From: JBARDN01 sp963755705
Lineage (GTDB): Bacteria; Desulfobacterota; Binatia; Binatales; Binataceae
Direction: 5' to 3'
Length of the DNA: 64,000 nucleotides
Assembly: GCA_963755705.1 (NCBI GenBank)
Contig: CAVWKW010000001.1
Location: forward strand, 744,001-808,000
The position numbers and the translations under genes are program-made. Numbering within the stretch: the first letter of the stretch is position 1; every line of letters begins with the position of its first letter. Shown in pieces: positions 26,188-35,806 of this stretch. The notes under the pieces are model-generated. The model worked only from the letters and a program-made list of their open reading frames with translations, had not been told where the DNA came from and ran no database searches.

Positions 26188-26252
26188 CGCAGCGCAAAGT
26201 CTCACTAAGAATGCAAAACCGGACCGGCCCTGCGGCCGGAAAGGACGCTGCG
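26188..26252. promoter_or_regulatory. Nested hairpins in the 467-base gap before the NTF2-like gene
   Basis: The gap 25963-26429 holds no convincing gene. Inside it an outer pair CGCAGCG (26188-26194) and CGCTGCG (26246-26252) encloses a perfect six-pair hairpin CCGGCC-CTGC-GGCCGG (26224-26239). The layout resembles a two-stem leader RNA, but no riboswitch core that I know is recognisable and no T-run follows. The rest of the gap shows nothing notable. Confidence 0.25.
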
Positions 26253-26429
26253 AAACCAATAAATTCGGTGGCATGAAAACTTCGGACCTCACGAAAGCGG
26301 GTAAAGCTGCGGGCATTTCCAAAGCCGTTGCCGAGCGGCACCGCCCCGTCTATGTTCGGAGAATCGTCTCCACCGGGAGATGAGGACATTCTCAACTGAA
26401 CGTAGTAGGACGTGGAGAGGAGACAGCCA

Positions 26430-26921
26430 ATGGTCCGGAAGAACCTCGGTGACGCCTTCGGCGGCAAGATCACCACCTTGGAGGAACAGCGCGCAATCTG
26501 GCTCGACGCCGTGCATGAAGACGCCATCTGGGAGGGGCCGACGTTCGAGATCCCGGTGACGTTAATCGGGCGCGAGGCCGTGAGCCGTTTTATGGAATTT
26601 CTGCTCAGCGTGGTTCCGCGCTTCAGCACAAAGCCGGTGGCGATGTATCCCACCGCCGATCCGGATACTACAATCGTGGAATCATCTGGCGGTGGCGATA
26701 CCGTAGACGGCGGCCGCTATACCCAGCGCTATTTCACCCTGATCACCGTCAGAAACGGTCAGGCGTTCCGCATGCGCGAATACGTCAATCCGTTCCAGAC
26801 CTACAAGAGCTTCGGGAAGGAGCGCTGGGAACGTGTCGTCGGCGAGATCGCGGCGAAGCACAGCCGGCAGTGGCCGGCTTCGCAACTGCCCGACCCAATT
26901 GTGTTGCCGCCGCTTGGGTAA
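26430..26921 (+). CDS. SnoaL/NTF2-like (PhzA/B-like) protein
   Basis: 163 residues from the ATG that follows GAGAGGAGAC. The pattern fits the cone-shaped NTF2/SnoaL fold: an N-terminal helix, the WEGPTFEIPVTLIGREAVSRFMEFL segment, and a four-strand sheet ending in FRMREYVNPFQTYKSFG. The last motif is typical of PhzA/B-like and ketosteroid-isomerase-like proteins. Members isomerise or cyclise small hydrophobic ligands, or only bind them. It stands alone on the plus strand, 66 bases before a hairpin-free gap and the GST gene. No substrate can be assigned. Confidence 0.65.
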   Translation: MVRKNLGDAFGGKITTLEEQRAIWLDAVHEDAIWEGPTFEIPVTLIGREAVSRFMEFLLSVVPRFSTKPVAMYPTADPDTTIVESSGGGDTVDGGRYTQRYFTLITVRNGQAFRMREYVNPFQTYKSFGKERWERVVGEIAAKHSRQWPASQLPDPIVLPPLG

Positions 26922-27032
26922 AAGCCATCGTCGGCATCGTGTGAGCAAACTCACCTCAGATGAAAAAACCAATAAAGTCCGGAGTGATTGAATCCCGATT
27001 GTTCACCCGGCGAAAGAAGTGGGTATAGAAAA

Positions 27033-27899
27033 ATGAGCGAGTACGTTCCCCCGAAGGTGTGGACCTGGAACAAGTCGAACGGCGGCCAGTTCGCAAAAAT
27101 CAACCGTCCTGTCGCCGGGCCGACGCACGATAAGGATTTGCCGGTGGGCCGCCATCCCCTCCAGCTCTATTCGCTCGGCACGCCGAACGGCGTGAAAGTC
27201 ACAATTATGTTGGAGGAGCTCCTGGCCTTGGGGCACAGCGGCGCGGAGTATGATGCCTGGCTCATCAACATCGGAAACGGCGATCAGTTCGGCAGCGGCT
27301 TTGTCGCGGTGAATCCGAACTCCAAGATCCCGGCTCTGGTTGATCGCAGTGGTTCTACGCCGATCAGGGTCTTCGAGTCCGGCGCGATCCTCCTGTATCT
27401 CGCCGAAAAGTTCGGCGCGTTCGTACCAACCGGGGCCGCCGCGCGCGCCGAATGTCTGTCATGGTTATTCTGGCAAATGGGGAGCGCGCCGTATCTGGGC
27501 GGCGGGTTCGGCCACTTCTATGCGTACGCCCCCGAGAAGATCGAATATGCAATCGATCGGTTTGCCATGGAGGTGAAGCGACAACTCGACGTCCTCGAGC
27601 GTCGCCTCGCGCAGAGTGAGTACATCGCGGGGAGCCTCTACACGATCGCTGATATGGCCATCTTTCCTTGGTACGGCGCGCTGGCGAAGGGCGTGCTCTA
27701 CGGAGCCGCCGAGTTCCTGAGCGTGCAGGACTACAAGAACGTTCATCGTTGGGCAGACGCAATCGTCGAGCGGTCGGCGGTAAAGCGAGGACGGATGGTC
27801 AACCGCGTATACGGTGAGCCGTCGAGCCAGTTGCACGAACGGCACGACGCTAGCGATTTCGACACCAAGACGCAGGACAAGCTCGCCGCAGGAAGATGA
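27033..27899 (+). CDS. yghU: Glutathione S-transferase, YghU type (disulfide-bond reductase-like)
   Basis: 288 residues, the same length as Escherichia coli YghU. The start was set at MSEYVPPKVWTW; the reading frame extends 45 bases upstream without similarity. Features: NGGQFAKINRPVAGPTHDKDLP, YSLGTPNGVKVTIMLEELL (thioredoxin-fold GSH site), NPNSKIPAL, FESGAILLYLAEK, and the helical C-terminal domain from about 165. YghU-type enzymes bind two glutathiones and reduce organic disulfides or peroxides. It suits the detoxification character of this region. Overlapping ORFs on the other strand are shadows. Confidence 0.88.
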   Translation: MSEYVPPKVWTWNKSNGGQFAKINRPVAGPTHDKDLPVGRHPLQLYSLGTPNGVKVTIMLEELLALGHSGAEYDAWLINIGNGDQFGSGFVAVNPNSKIPALVDRSGSTPIRVFESGAILLYLAEKFGAFVPTGAAARAECLSWLFWQMGSAPYLGGGFGHFYAYAPEKIEYAIDRFAMEVKRQLDVLERRLAQSEYIAGSLYTIADMAIFPWYGALAKGVLYGAAEFLSVQDYKNVHRWADAIVERSAVKRGRMVNRVYGEPSSQLHERHDASDFDTKTQDKLAAGR

Positions 27900-27962
27900 A
27901 CTTCCATTGCGCGAGACGGGACGGCGCGAGGTTAACTTGGAAAAGCGCCTGATTCTCAGGTC

Positions 27963-28679
27963 TTAGCACGTCGCCTGGACGAGGCTTCGGAACTCGCCCC
28001 AAGAGGGAACTTTGGCGTCGGCTCCGCCGGCATCCAACGTCGGCGAGCCGCCTCGCTCGAACCACACCGCCACCATCCCGGCCGCGCGCGCGCCCGCGAT
28101 GTCGGTGTCGATCCGGTCACCCAAATACCATACGTTCCGTGTCTGCAGTCGCATCTGCCGAGCCGCCGCCTCAAAGATGTACCGGTGGGGCTTTCTCAGA
28201 CCGAAGTCCGACGATGAGATCAAAAAGCCGAAGAACTCTCGCAGTCCTAGCTCGGCGAGCTGGCCAGATAGCGCGGATCCCGAGAACACAGAGTTGCTGA
28301 TGATGCCCAGGGGGATACCCTCCCCTCGGAAGACCTCGAGAGCAGACCGAGCGCCTTCCACGGCGCCGATGGGATTCGCTGCTTTCAGGAACTCTCTTTC
28401 GATCTCTTCCCACGTGCCCCTGAACGCCAGACCGTGCCGGCTCGCCAAGATGCGGATGAAGCTGACAAAGGGAACCTCCAGCAGGCTCGCCTTGCGACGC
28501 TGCAGGTCCTCCATCTGCTCCAATGAGAGCTCATACAGATCACGAGAACCTCGCTCACCGACTAGATACACTTCAATCCGTTCGTAGCCCCGTCGCATGT
28601 CAAACGCGAGGTCGTCCACAATCGTCTGGCCGAGATCAAAGACGATCCCTTCAGGTCTTTTGCGGTTTATGCTCTCCAT
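27963..28679 (-). CDS. HAD-superfamily hydrolase
   Basis: 238 residues. Motif I is VFDLGQT: the nucleophile Asp is present but the usual second Asp is Gly, as in the YihX-like sugar phosphatase group. Motif II is IISNS, motif III the Lys of LRKPHRYIF, and motif IV GDRIDTDIAGARAAG. A helical cap lies between motifs I and II (residues 35-115). It probably dephosphorylates a small metabolite in the cytoplasm. It converges on the GST gene and lies downstream of the ion-channel gene. Confidence 0.82.
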   Translation of the reverse strand: MESINRKRPEGIVFDLGQTIVDDLAFDMRRGYERIEVYLVGERGSRDLYELSLEQMEDLQRRKASLLEVPFVSFIRILASRHGLAFRGTWEEIEREFLKAANPIGAVEGARSALEVFRGEGIPLGIISNSVFSGSALSGQLAELGLREFFGFLISSSDFGLRKPHRYIFEAAARQMRLQTRNVWYLGDRIDTDIAGARAAGMVAVWFERGGSPTLDAGGADAKVPSWGEFRSLVQATC

Positions 28680-28824
28680 ACATCACATGACATCGCAGTA
28701 CGCCAGAAATGTTCGGTCCTGAATTCCCTGCTGCTGCAGCTCATCCATGCGCCTCTTCGCGCTTTGCGATCTGTATCTGGTGCCCATACCTCAGTCCGGC
28801 TGTCGTTCTCGCGGTTATCGGGGC

Positions 28825-29286
28825 TCAGTTTCTGAGATCTGCAAACCTGGCCTGAATTAAGCGTTGAATGACAGCGAAAATGATCGCGGTTGAAACGCCG
28901 AACATGAGCATCCCGTTGGCGGCTTCGAGCGGTGCCAACATTTTCCATGCCGGCGTCATAATCACATCACCGTAACCCAATGTCGTGTAGTTGACCGCTG
29001 AATGGTAGTACGCGGTTCCGAAATCAGAAAATGCCCCACAGACTAAAAACAGGACCGCCCAGATGGCAATATCAATCAGGTGGGCCACCAGCGCGACAGA
29101 TATTGCCAGCGCAACGATTGAAAGGTCGATCAAGAAGCCTGCGCCTGCGCGGCCCAGCCTTCTTTCACGGCGAATGAAGCTTACTGTCGTGTTCACCGCC
29201 AGAGCCCGGATAATGATCGTGCAAACGACCGCGCTTGCAGCTACTGCCAGCGGAATCAGGATCGCGACTTGATCAACTAGCGTCAT
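28825..29286 (-). CDS. Two-TM potassium-channel-like protein
   Basis: 153 residues with hydrophobic helices near 8-30, 48-80 and 115-145. Between the last two lies NYTTLGYGDVIM, the selectivity-filter signature (TxGYGD) of potassium-selective pores. There is no RCK or voltage-sensing domain, so it is a minimal inner-membrane channel whose gating cannot be predicted. Similar small proteins are widespread in soil bacteria. It stands between the HAD gene and the damaged efflux locus; the 145-base and 165-base flanking gaps hold nothing obvious. Confidence 0.82.
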   Translation of the reverse strand: MTLVDQVAILIPLAVAASAVVCTIIIRALAVNTTVSFIRRERRLGRAGAGFLIDLSIVALAISVALVAHLIDIAIWAVLFLVCGAFSDFGTAYYHSAVNYTTLGYGDVIMTPAWKMLAPLEAANGMLMFGVSTAIIFAVIQRLIQARFADLRN

Positions 29287-29451
29287 TTATCTGCCGAAGA
29301 TGCGCTCGCTCGCCATCGTTAGGAAATGCGGGTGATCATCTCACAGTCGTGAACCGCTCGCGTGAAGGGCAGGGCAGAACGGCAAAAACCCTCCATTGTT
29401 TATCTTTTCGGGTAATCACGTGACCTCAGACGGCGCCTGAAGCAGTCCGGC

Positions 29452-30085
29452 TTACTCCCCGCCGATATGGGCTCCCTTCTCCGCTACCGAACGACGCATG
29501 AGCAGGATAAAAAATACCAATATCAAACCGACCGCAGCCGAAAAGGAGAAGACGTCAAAGTAGGCCAGTGACGAGGCCTGCTGAGCTCGCGATTGGTCGA
29601 GAACGCCCAACGCCATTTGATGCGACAACACAGTATCGCCGTTGTGCTGCAGAAAATATGCCTGGCTCCGTGCCAATGCCGACCTGCGCAACCGACAGCG
29701 CAGCTTGCGCGATTTCGACCTTGACCTGGTACGGTTCCTTATCAAGCTGCACAAGCACGGCGCCCTTGCGCACCCGATTGTTGTCGTCCGCCAGCACCCG
29801 CACGACTTGACCAGGCACCCGCGGCGCCACAAACGTAACGTGTCCGTTAACGTAGGCGTCGTCTGTTGACTCCGTTTTGAATGCAGTCATGGCCCATGGG
29901 ATGGCCTCGTATAGCGCCAAAAGGAGAAACACACCGCCGGCGATCCAAATCCACAACTGCCGCCTTTGAAGCTGCTTCCCGGTCGGGGCTTGCGCAATTG
30001 GCGCATCGGCCTCCGGCGTGTGTGCAGATGGCGCCGGTTCGAGGAGGGATCCGCCAGCGGACTCCGCTGAATTTCCATCAGGCAT
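29452..30085 (-). pseudogene. Collapsed emrA-emrB-type efflux locus: HlyD N-terminus joined to MFS C-terminus
   Basis: The first 140 codons are the start of an EmrA/HlyD membrane-fusion protein: Ala/Pro-rich lead, one membrane helix (LWIWIAGGVFLLLALYEA), then TDDAYVNGHVTFVAPRVPGQV and LVQLDKEPYQVKVEIAQAAL. Around 29670-29690 homology stops. In the +1 frame the sequence continues as AYFLQHNGDTVLSHQMALG, then SLAYFDVFSFSAAVGLIL and LMRRSVAEKGAH, the last membrane helix and tail of a DHA2-type MFS pump (EmrB), ending at 29452. In intact operons emrB follows emrA, so an internal deletion of roughly 2 kb with a frame change explains both halves. Neither protein can be functional. FUSC, probably the original partner, lies just upstream. 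Confidence 0.75.
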
Positions 30086-30142
30086 TGTCGCGATCCTCGA
30101 TCAGTTCACAACCGCATAAATTTCGTCGGGCCCAAACTGTAG

Positions 30143-32485
30143 TCACGTGCCGTGCGATTGGCCACCTCTATCAATCGGTTCCGCGATCCGCCGCCTCTCG
30201 AGGCGCGAAGCATGTCGTGGGGGACTGGGAACATTCGCCAGATACTGATTCAGCTCAGAGAATAGAAACTCAAGTCGTCGCATCGACTGCAGTTCCGCGA
30301 TCATCGTGCGGCGCGGCTCGAGCGGCCACGATTCCAATCGGGCAAATCCTCCCTCCTCCACGTGTGAACTGAACTCGTTGAGCGGTTCCGCGAGCTCATC
30401 GGCTGAGTGTTTCTCCGCGATCGCACGAGCAGCGGAAGCGCTGAAGCGTTCAGTGCCGCTGAAGAAATCCAGCCACGAGGTAAGCTGCCCACGAATCGCA
30501 TCGAAGAGCCGCTCACGCGCAAACTCCGTTACAGGGTCGAGTTGCGGCATTTGAGTAAGAACCCGCGCTGTCGCGATCAAGGACAGCCGGTTCGCAATCC
30601 GGCGAAGAGTCCCGGCCGCTTCGACGATACCATCATGGTAGACGGCGCAGGTGCGTCCTTCCATCCGCGCGTCATCGGCGATCTCGAGGAACTCGGTCAG
30701 CACACGCATCGTTTCCGAGTTTGTCTTCAGGATTTGACTCTCGCTGTTCGAAGCCGGGCCGCCGGGCGCTAGCGCGAGTAAATTGGCAATGACTCTTCGC
30801 AGTCTGGGCACCAGGGAATCACCTGCGTATTCCGGCCACAGGGAAAAGAAGACCATCGCCACTACAAGATCACCAAGCAGGACGCCCCAGATGCGCCACA
30901 GAGGCTCGTAGAAATCGACGGATGGGCTCAACCCAACGAACACCAACGAAAAAATGATTCCCATTTGCTTGCCCGCGTACGACATCCGCGCGTTGCCCAG
31001 CGAAGAGTATGCAAACGGATAGAAGACCGCGAAGGCCGCAAGCATATAGGCAGGCAGCGTGTCGAAGTTAGGCGAAACTACAATGATGGCGAGAAGGGAA
31101 ACCGTTCCTCCGATGACAAATCCGGCGATTCGGAGGTACATCTTGTGCAGGGTTGCTCCGTAGGTGGGAGTCGCGATGGCTATTACGGTCACCAGGTTAG
31201 TGAATAAGTCCGGACGCCGAATAGTAAGTCCGATTATATAGCAGAGTACGATGCATAACCCTACTTTCAGGCTATAACGCACAGCCGCAGGATCCGGATC
31301 GTTGGTCAATCGAGGCACAGGACTATTTGACGAATCCGCCGTCGTGGGCCGCGGAGGTTCATCCAGTGGCCGCTCGATGAGCCTGGTCAATACCGCCAGC
31401 GAATCGATGAATTCCGCGAAATTTTCGACTTCCGCCGAACTGGCCCTGCCGATGTATGCGCGTCTGATCTCAACGACGCGCGCGGCCAGATTGTCCATCG
31501 CCAAGCGCGCACGCGTCCGCGTGTCGGGAACTTGCTCGTCCGCGCCCGTAGCAATGCGCACTGGGAGGTTGTGAGAGATCTCCTCGAGCGCACCGGCGAT
31601 CGCATTTACCGCGCTTTGAATTTCGCCCCCAACCATCGTGCGAATTTCTCGCGGTAGGTACTCGCGCACCGTAGTGACGAGGCGATCCACTTCGAGACTG
31701 ATGCGAGCCACGCGAGTGATCGCAGCAAGCAGGATCGCCCGGCGATACTCCGACGCGCCTTCGGCCACCGCTTGATCAAGAAGCGCCATATGTGCGGGGA
31801 GGTCGGAAGTCGGTGCCGGCAATGGCGGTCGAGGCACGCCTTCGCCGGCAAGAAAAAAGTTCGAAGCCCCGACAAGCTGCGCGCGGGCACGGGCGACGCT
31901 CGCTCCGAGAGACTCCATCAAGATCGGTTCGCCGGGATCTGGCCACAACCAATTGTCGAACAGGACGATCACACCGAAGGCAATCGCGCTAACGTCGAAC
32001 GAGGCGGCCGCATTCCAACCGATTTCCTCCGGTGAAAACATCACGTCGTAGAAGGTAATGAGGCAGACTATCTGTATAATGACCAGGCCCGCGCCGAGCT
32101 TGCGCGTCGCTCCCAGGTAGGTTGAAAACGAAATCCAGGCGAAGACAAACGGCAGCATTAGCCACGGCGTCTCTGCGAATGCGCGCGCCATCACCACCGA
32201 CGTGATTAGCGCGAGCATCACCGCGATTTGCCATGCCAGGGCCTTGCGAATGGACATCATCGGGCCTGCGCCGGCCAGGAGCCAGACAATTACCGCGGCC
32301 AGCGGCGTGTTGATGTGGAGACTCGCGTCTAAGCCAATCGCGATTGTCACAATCGTGGCGATGCGTAAGGCGGTGCGGATCTTCCGGGCGTTAGGAGCAA
32401 GCTCGTGTGCGACCAGCACTCCGAGTCGATCCAACCAGGCAAGCGGCCGTTGGATGCCGAATTGTTGCTCTATGAAACCTGCCAC
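30143..32485 (-). CDS. FUSC-family inner-membrane transporter (aromatic-acid/fusaric-acid efflux type)
   Basis: 780 residues from a GTG start. Two blocks of membrane helices (about 35-190 and 395-545), each followed by a long soluble helical domain, give the duplicated FUSC architecture of AaeB and YccS. A typical core is GLTIRRPDLFTNLVTVIAIATPTYG. AaeB-type proteins export hydroxylated aromatic acids together with a HlyD adaptor. The adaptor gene that follows, 57 bases downstream, is broken, so this pump may lack its partner. Overlapping frames on the plus strand are shadows. Confidence 0.82.
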   Translation of the reverse strand: MAGFIEQQFGIQRPLAWLDRLGVLVAHELAPNARKIRTALRIATIVTIAIGLDASLHINTPLAAVIVWLLAGAGPMMSIRKALAWQIAVMLALITSVVMARAFAETPWLMLPFVFAWISFSTYLGATRKLGAGLVIIQIVCLITFYDVMFSPEEIGWNAAASFDVSAIAFGVIVLFDNWLWPDPGEPILMESLGASVARARAQLVGASNFFLAGEGVPRPPLPAPTSDLPAHMALLDQAVAEGASEYRRAILLAAITRVARISLEVDRLVTTVREYLPREIRTMVGGEIQSAVNAIAGALEEISHNLPVRIATGADEQVPDTRTRARLAMDNLAARVVEIRRAYIGRASSAEVENFAEFIDSLAVLTRLIERPLDEPPRPTTADSSNSPVPRLTNDPDPAAVRYSLKVGLCIVLCYIIGLTIRRPDLFTNLVTVIAIATPTYGATLHKMYLRIAGFVIGGTVSLLAIIVVSPNFDTLPAYMLAAFAVFYPFAYSSLGNARMSYAGKQMGIIFSLVFVGLSPSVDFYEPLWRIWGVLLGDLVVAMVFFSLWPEYAGDSLVPRLRRVIANLLALAPGGPASNSESQILKTNSETMRVLTEFLEIADDARMEGRTCAVYHDGIVEAAGTLRRIANRLSLIATARVLTQMPQLDPVTEFARERLFDAIRGQLTSWLDFFSGTERFSASAARAIAEKHSADELAEPLNEFSSHVEEGGFARLESWPLEPRRTMIAELQSMRRLEFLFSELNQYLANVPSPPRHASRLERRRIAEPIDRGGQSHGT

Positions 32486-32671
32486 GCGCTTTTCTCAGCA
32501 ATGGCTCCGATTTTTACAATCGCGGTCGCCCGTAGCCCGACAAATAAGAAACGCGGAAATACGGTGGCTCTATTGAGAAGCTCTCTTCCCGGCTCGGGAT
32601 CGTGCAAATCCCCCAGCAGCTTTTGCGGATCGCGACGATCAATGCTGCTAATCGGGATCGGTTACGGCGGA

Positions 32672-32734
32672 CGAGTCCGGCTCAATTCGGTTGTGGACAC
32701 GGGCATCCCCGGGTTCAATCCCAAGGCAAGCTGA
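32672..32734 (+). pseudogene. Orphan aldo/keto-reductase C-terminal remnant
   Basis: The 337-base gap 32486-32822 holds no intact gene. Its 32672-32734 segment encodes RVRLNSVVDTGIPGF, a short tail and a stop, nearly identical to the end of the intact aldo/keto reductase at 36514-37455 (RVRLNSVVDTGIPGF again). I count about 55 of 63 bases identical, with most differences at third positions, so this is the tail of a diverged homologue rather than a fresh duplicate. Upstream of it no further AKR similarity is readable. The rest of the gap shows nothing I recognise. Confidence 0.6.
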
Positions 32735-32822
32735 CCGTCCAAGCCGAGTCGCGGAATCGCCGCTCGCTTTGCCAATCAACCCTATCGTTCAACTCTCATT
32801 GATCAGGGATAGACGCCATGTC

Positions 32823-34902
32823 TTACCCGGAGCGGTTGCCGGCCAGGATAGATTTGGCAACTTTGACAATGTGCTCTGGAGTAAAGCCCAGCTCACGCAT
32901 CACGATTTCCCCCGGCGCTGAAGCACCGAAGCGGTTCAGCCCGATGATTGCGCCTTCGAGGCCCACGTAACGCTCCCATCCCAGCGTGGAGCCTGCCTCA
33001 ACACTGACCCGCGCTTTGACGCCGGGAGGAAGAACCGTGTCCTTGTAGGATTGCGGCTGCGCCTCAAACAAATCCCAGCACGGCATCGAGACCACCCGGC
33101 TTGCAACTCCCTCACGAGTAAGTTGGTTGTGCGCCTCGAGCGCGATCGACACTTCGGAACCGGTGGCGATGAGGATAAGCTTGGGCGGACCCGCGGAGTC
33201 GGCAAGGACGTAAGCTCCTTTTGCCGTTCCCGCGGCGGGCGCCAGCTTAACGCGGTCGAAAATTGGCAACTTCCTGGCGCGTGAACACCAGCCCCACCGG
33301 CCCTTCAGTATGCGCTACCGCGATCTTCCACGCTTCCACAGTCTCGTTGGCGTCGGCCGGGCGCAGCAGCATCAGATCGGGAATCGCGCGCAGGCTTGCC
33401 AGTTGTTCCACCGGCTGATGCGTGGGTCCGTCCTCGCCTAATCCGATGCTGTCGTGGGTCCACACATAGATTACGTGGGCCTTACTCAAAGCCGCCAGTC
33501 GGATGCTCGGCCGCATGTAGTCGGAAAACGTAAAGAAGGTCGCGGCGTAAGGCAGGATACCGCCATGCAGGGCCATGCCCGTGGCGATTCCGGCCATCGC
33601 GTGTTCGCGAATGCCGAAATGGATATTCCGCCCGCCGTACCCCATCGGACCACCCACCATTCCCTGGGTAGGCGGCGCACCTTCGGGCGGCGCAAAATTA
33701 GGGCTCTCAAAGTCGCCCTGGCCTTTGAGCGCGGTCCGCGTGGATGGATCGAGATCGCCCGATCCACCAACCAGGTTGGGTATCACCCCGGCCAACGCGA
33801 CGATGGTTTTCTGTCCGGCATCGCGCGTCGCCATCGCGCCGTCCGCCGGCGTGAACCGGGGCAGGGCCGTCTCCCATCCCTTAGGCAGTTCACCCGCAAG
33901 CGTCTGACGAAGCGTGTCAGCTAACTGCGGATCGGCAGCGCGCAAATCGTCCACGCGTCGATGCCACTTCGCCTCGAGGTCGCGGCCTTTTTCCACCGAC
34001 CTGCGAAACTGGGCCAAGGCCTCGTCGGGAATGTAGAAACTCTTGTCTTCGGGCCAGCCCAACGCCCGCTTGGTTAATCGCACCTCCTCGACGCCCAAGG
34101 GCTCGCCGTGCGCCTGAAAAGTATCCTGCTTATGCGGGCTGCCATAGCCGATATGCGTGCGCGCCACGATTAGCGACGGCCGGTCCTCGACCGCCTTGGC
34201 CTTGGTTAAGGCTCCATCAACCGCGGCAATATCCATCCCGTCGATATGCTCGACATGCCATCCATAAGCCTGGAATCGTGCGCCTACGTCTTCGCTGAAG
34301 GTAACGTCGGCGCTGGCCGAGAGGGTGATCTGATTGGCGTCGTAGATCACGATCAATCGCCCGAGCCGAAACTGACCCGCGATCGAGGCGGCTTCGGCCG
34401 CGACGCCTTCCATCATGTCGCCGTCGCTGGCCATCACATACGTATGGTGATTCACCACTTCGTGGCCGGGCCGATTGAATGTCGCAGCCAGCCAGCGCTC
34501 CGCGATTGCCAATCCCACCGCGTTCCCCAGACCTTGACCCAGCGGACCGGTTGTAACTTCCACTCCCGGCGCCACACCGTACTCGGGATGCCCTGGAGTG
34601 CGGCTGCCCCATTGGCGGAATTGCTTGATATCGTCCATGTTAAGGTCGTATCCGGTGAGGAATAGCAGGCTGTAGAGCAGCATGCTGGCGTGTCCCGCCG
34701 ACAGGACGAACCGATCCCGATCGGGCCATTTGGGGTTGGTGGGACTGTGCCGGAGATGGCGCGTCCACAACATGTACGCCATCGGGGCCGCGCCCAGCGG
34801 CATTCCCGGATGTCCCGAGTTCGCTTTCTGGACCGCGTCGATCGAGAGCGTCCGGATAGTGTTGATGCATAGTTCGTCGATTGGCTGAATCGTCGTACTC
34901 AT
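32823..34902 (-). pseudogene. tkt: Transketolase interrupted by a one-base frameshift
   Basis: The first frame (start 34902, behind GAGGAGTC) carries the thiamine-diphosphate and central domains: IRTLSIDAVQKANSGHPGMP, SDGDMMEGVAAEA, SLIVARTHIGYGSP, FGIREHAMAG and GPVGLVFTRQEVANF. It then runs out of frame at 33247. The C-terminal domain continues in another frame from FDRVKLAP to the stop at 32823 (IATGSEVSIALEAH, GWERYVGLEGAIIG). Removing one T from the four-T run near 33256 restores VANFDRVKLAP. Intact, it would be about 690 residues and move two-carbon units between pentose and triose phosphates. The break is either real inactivation, programmed slippage or a sequencing error; the coding sequence otherwise looks undecayed. 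Confidence 0.85.
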
Positions 34903-34993
34903 GACTCCTCTGAACCGCTCCCAGTCCAAGGGCGACTTAATATTTGCAACGTGAGCAAAAGAACCCTCCCCCTACGCTCGAGCAGATTTACAG

Positions 34994-35725
34994 TCAAAGG
35001 AGATGCCGGCCGCCATCGACGCGGATACATTCACCGGTGACGAAATCGCTGTCGACCAGGAAGAGTATCGTTTTGGCGATTTCCGCGGCACCGCCCCATC
35101 GCCGAAGCGGTGTGGCTTCGATCACCTCCATGTTCTCCTCGGGAGTCAGGCCCGGAGGCTCAAGAATCGGGCCGGGCGCGATCGCATTGACCAGAATTTC
35201 TGGAGCCAGTTCCAGCGCAAGACTTTCGGTCAGGCCGACAACGGCGGCTTTGGATGAATAGTAAGGCACAAAGCCTCTGTAGCGAGGGCGGCCGCTTACG
35301 GGCAGCCAGTCCGCGAAGTTAATAATTCTCGCTCCACCGCTTTGCTTCATAATCGGCGCTGCAGCGGTCGAGAAAAGAAAGACGCTGCGGGCGTTGGCAT
35401 CGATCGCATTCGACCAATCCGCCTTCTTCGGCTCCGGCGTGCTCAGATAGATCGATGCCATGTTAAGCAGGATATCGATGCGGCCGAGCGCGCGATGTGT
35501 TTCCTTGACCGCCGCTGCGATCTGATCCTCATCGGTCGCATCGGCCCGGATGGTGATCGCCCGCACCCCGGCGTTGATCGCGGCTTTGGCCGAAGCTTCC
35601 GCCGCCTCGCGCGAGCCGCGGTAGACGAGCGCCAGATCGCACCCGCGTTGCGCGAGGCTGTGAGCGACAACCTGTCCGATGCGGGCCCCACCGGTGACTA
35701 GCGCCACTTTGCCTTTTGGATCCAT
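34994..35725 (-). CDS. SDR-family oxidoreductase
   Basis: 243 residues. The cofactor motif TGGARIGQ (12-19) resembles the pteridine-reductase and FabG-like group. The catalytic Tyr and Lys are in YYSSKAAVVG, and APEILVNAIAPGPI and TGECIRVDGGRHLL end the fold. It reduces or oxidises a carbonyl/alcohol pair with NAD(P)H. Substrate is unknown. The gene lies between transketolase and carbonic anhydrase on the same strand, with gaps near 80-90 bases. Confidence 0.85.
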   Translation of the reverse strand: MDPKGKVALVTGGARIGQVVAHSLAQRGCDLALVYRGSREAAEASAKAAINAGVRAITIRADATDEDQIAAAVKETHRALGRIDILLNMASIYLSTPEPKKADWSNAIDANARSVFLFSTAAAPIMKQSGGARIINFADWLPVSGRPRYRGFVPYYSSKAAVVGLTESLALELAPEILVNAIAPGPILEPPGLTPEENMEVIEATPLRRWGGAAEIAKTILFLVDSDFVTGECIRVDGGRHLL

Positions 35726-35806
35726 GTCGCTAGAGGAAGTTTAACAGACGCAATCGCCTTTCCACTACCTCACTCATTGACCGGACCGCCGTCGGCGCGC
35801 TGGTGT

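Noticed and set aside
26123..26653. Minus-strand frames across the gap and the NTF2-like gene
   Set aside because: They run through a non-coding gap and antisense to a gene with a clear ribosome site and fold pattern.
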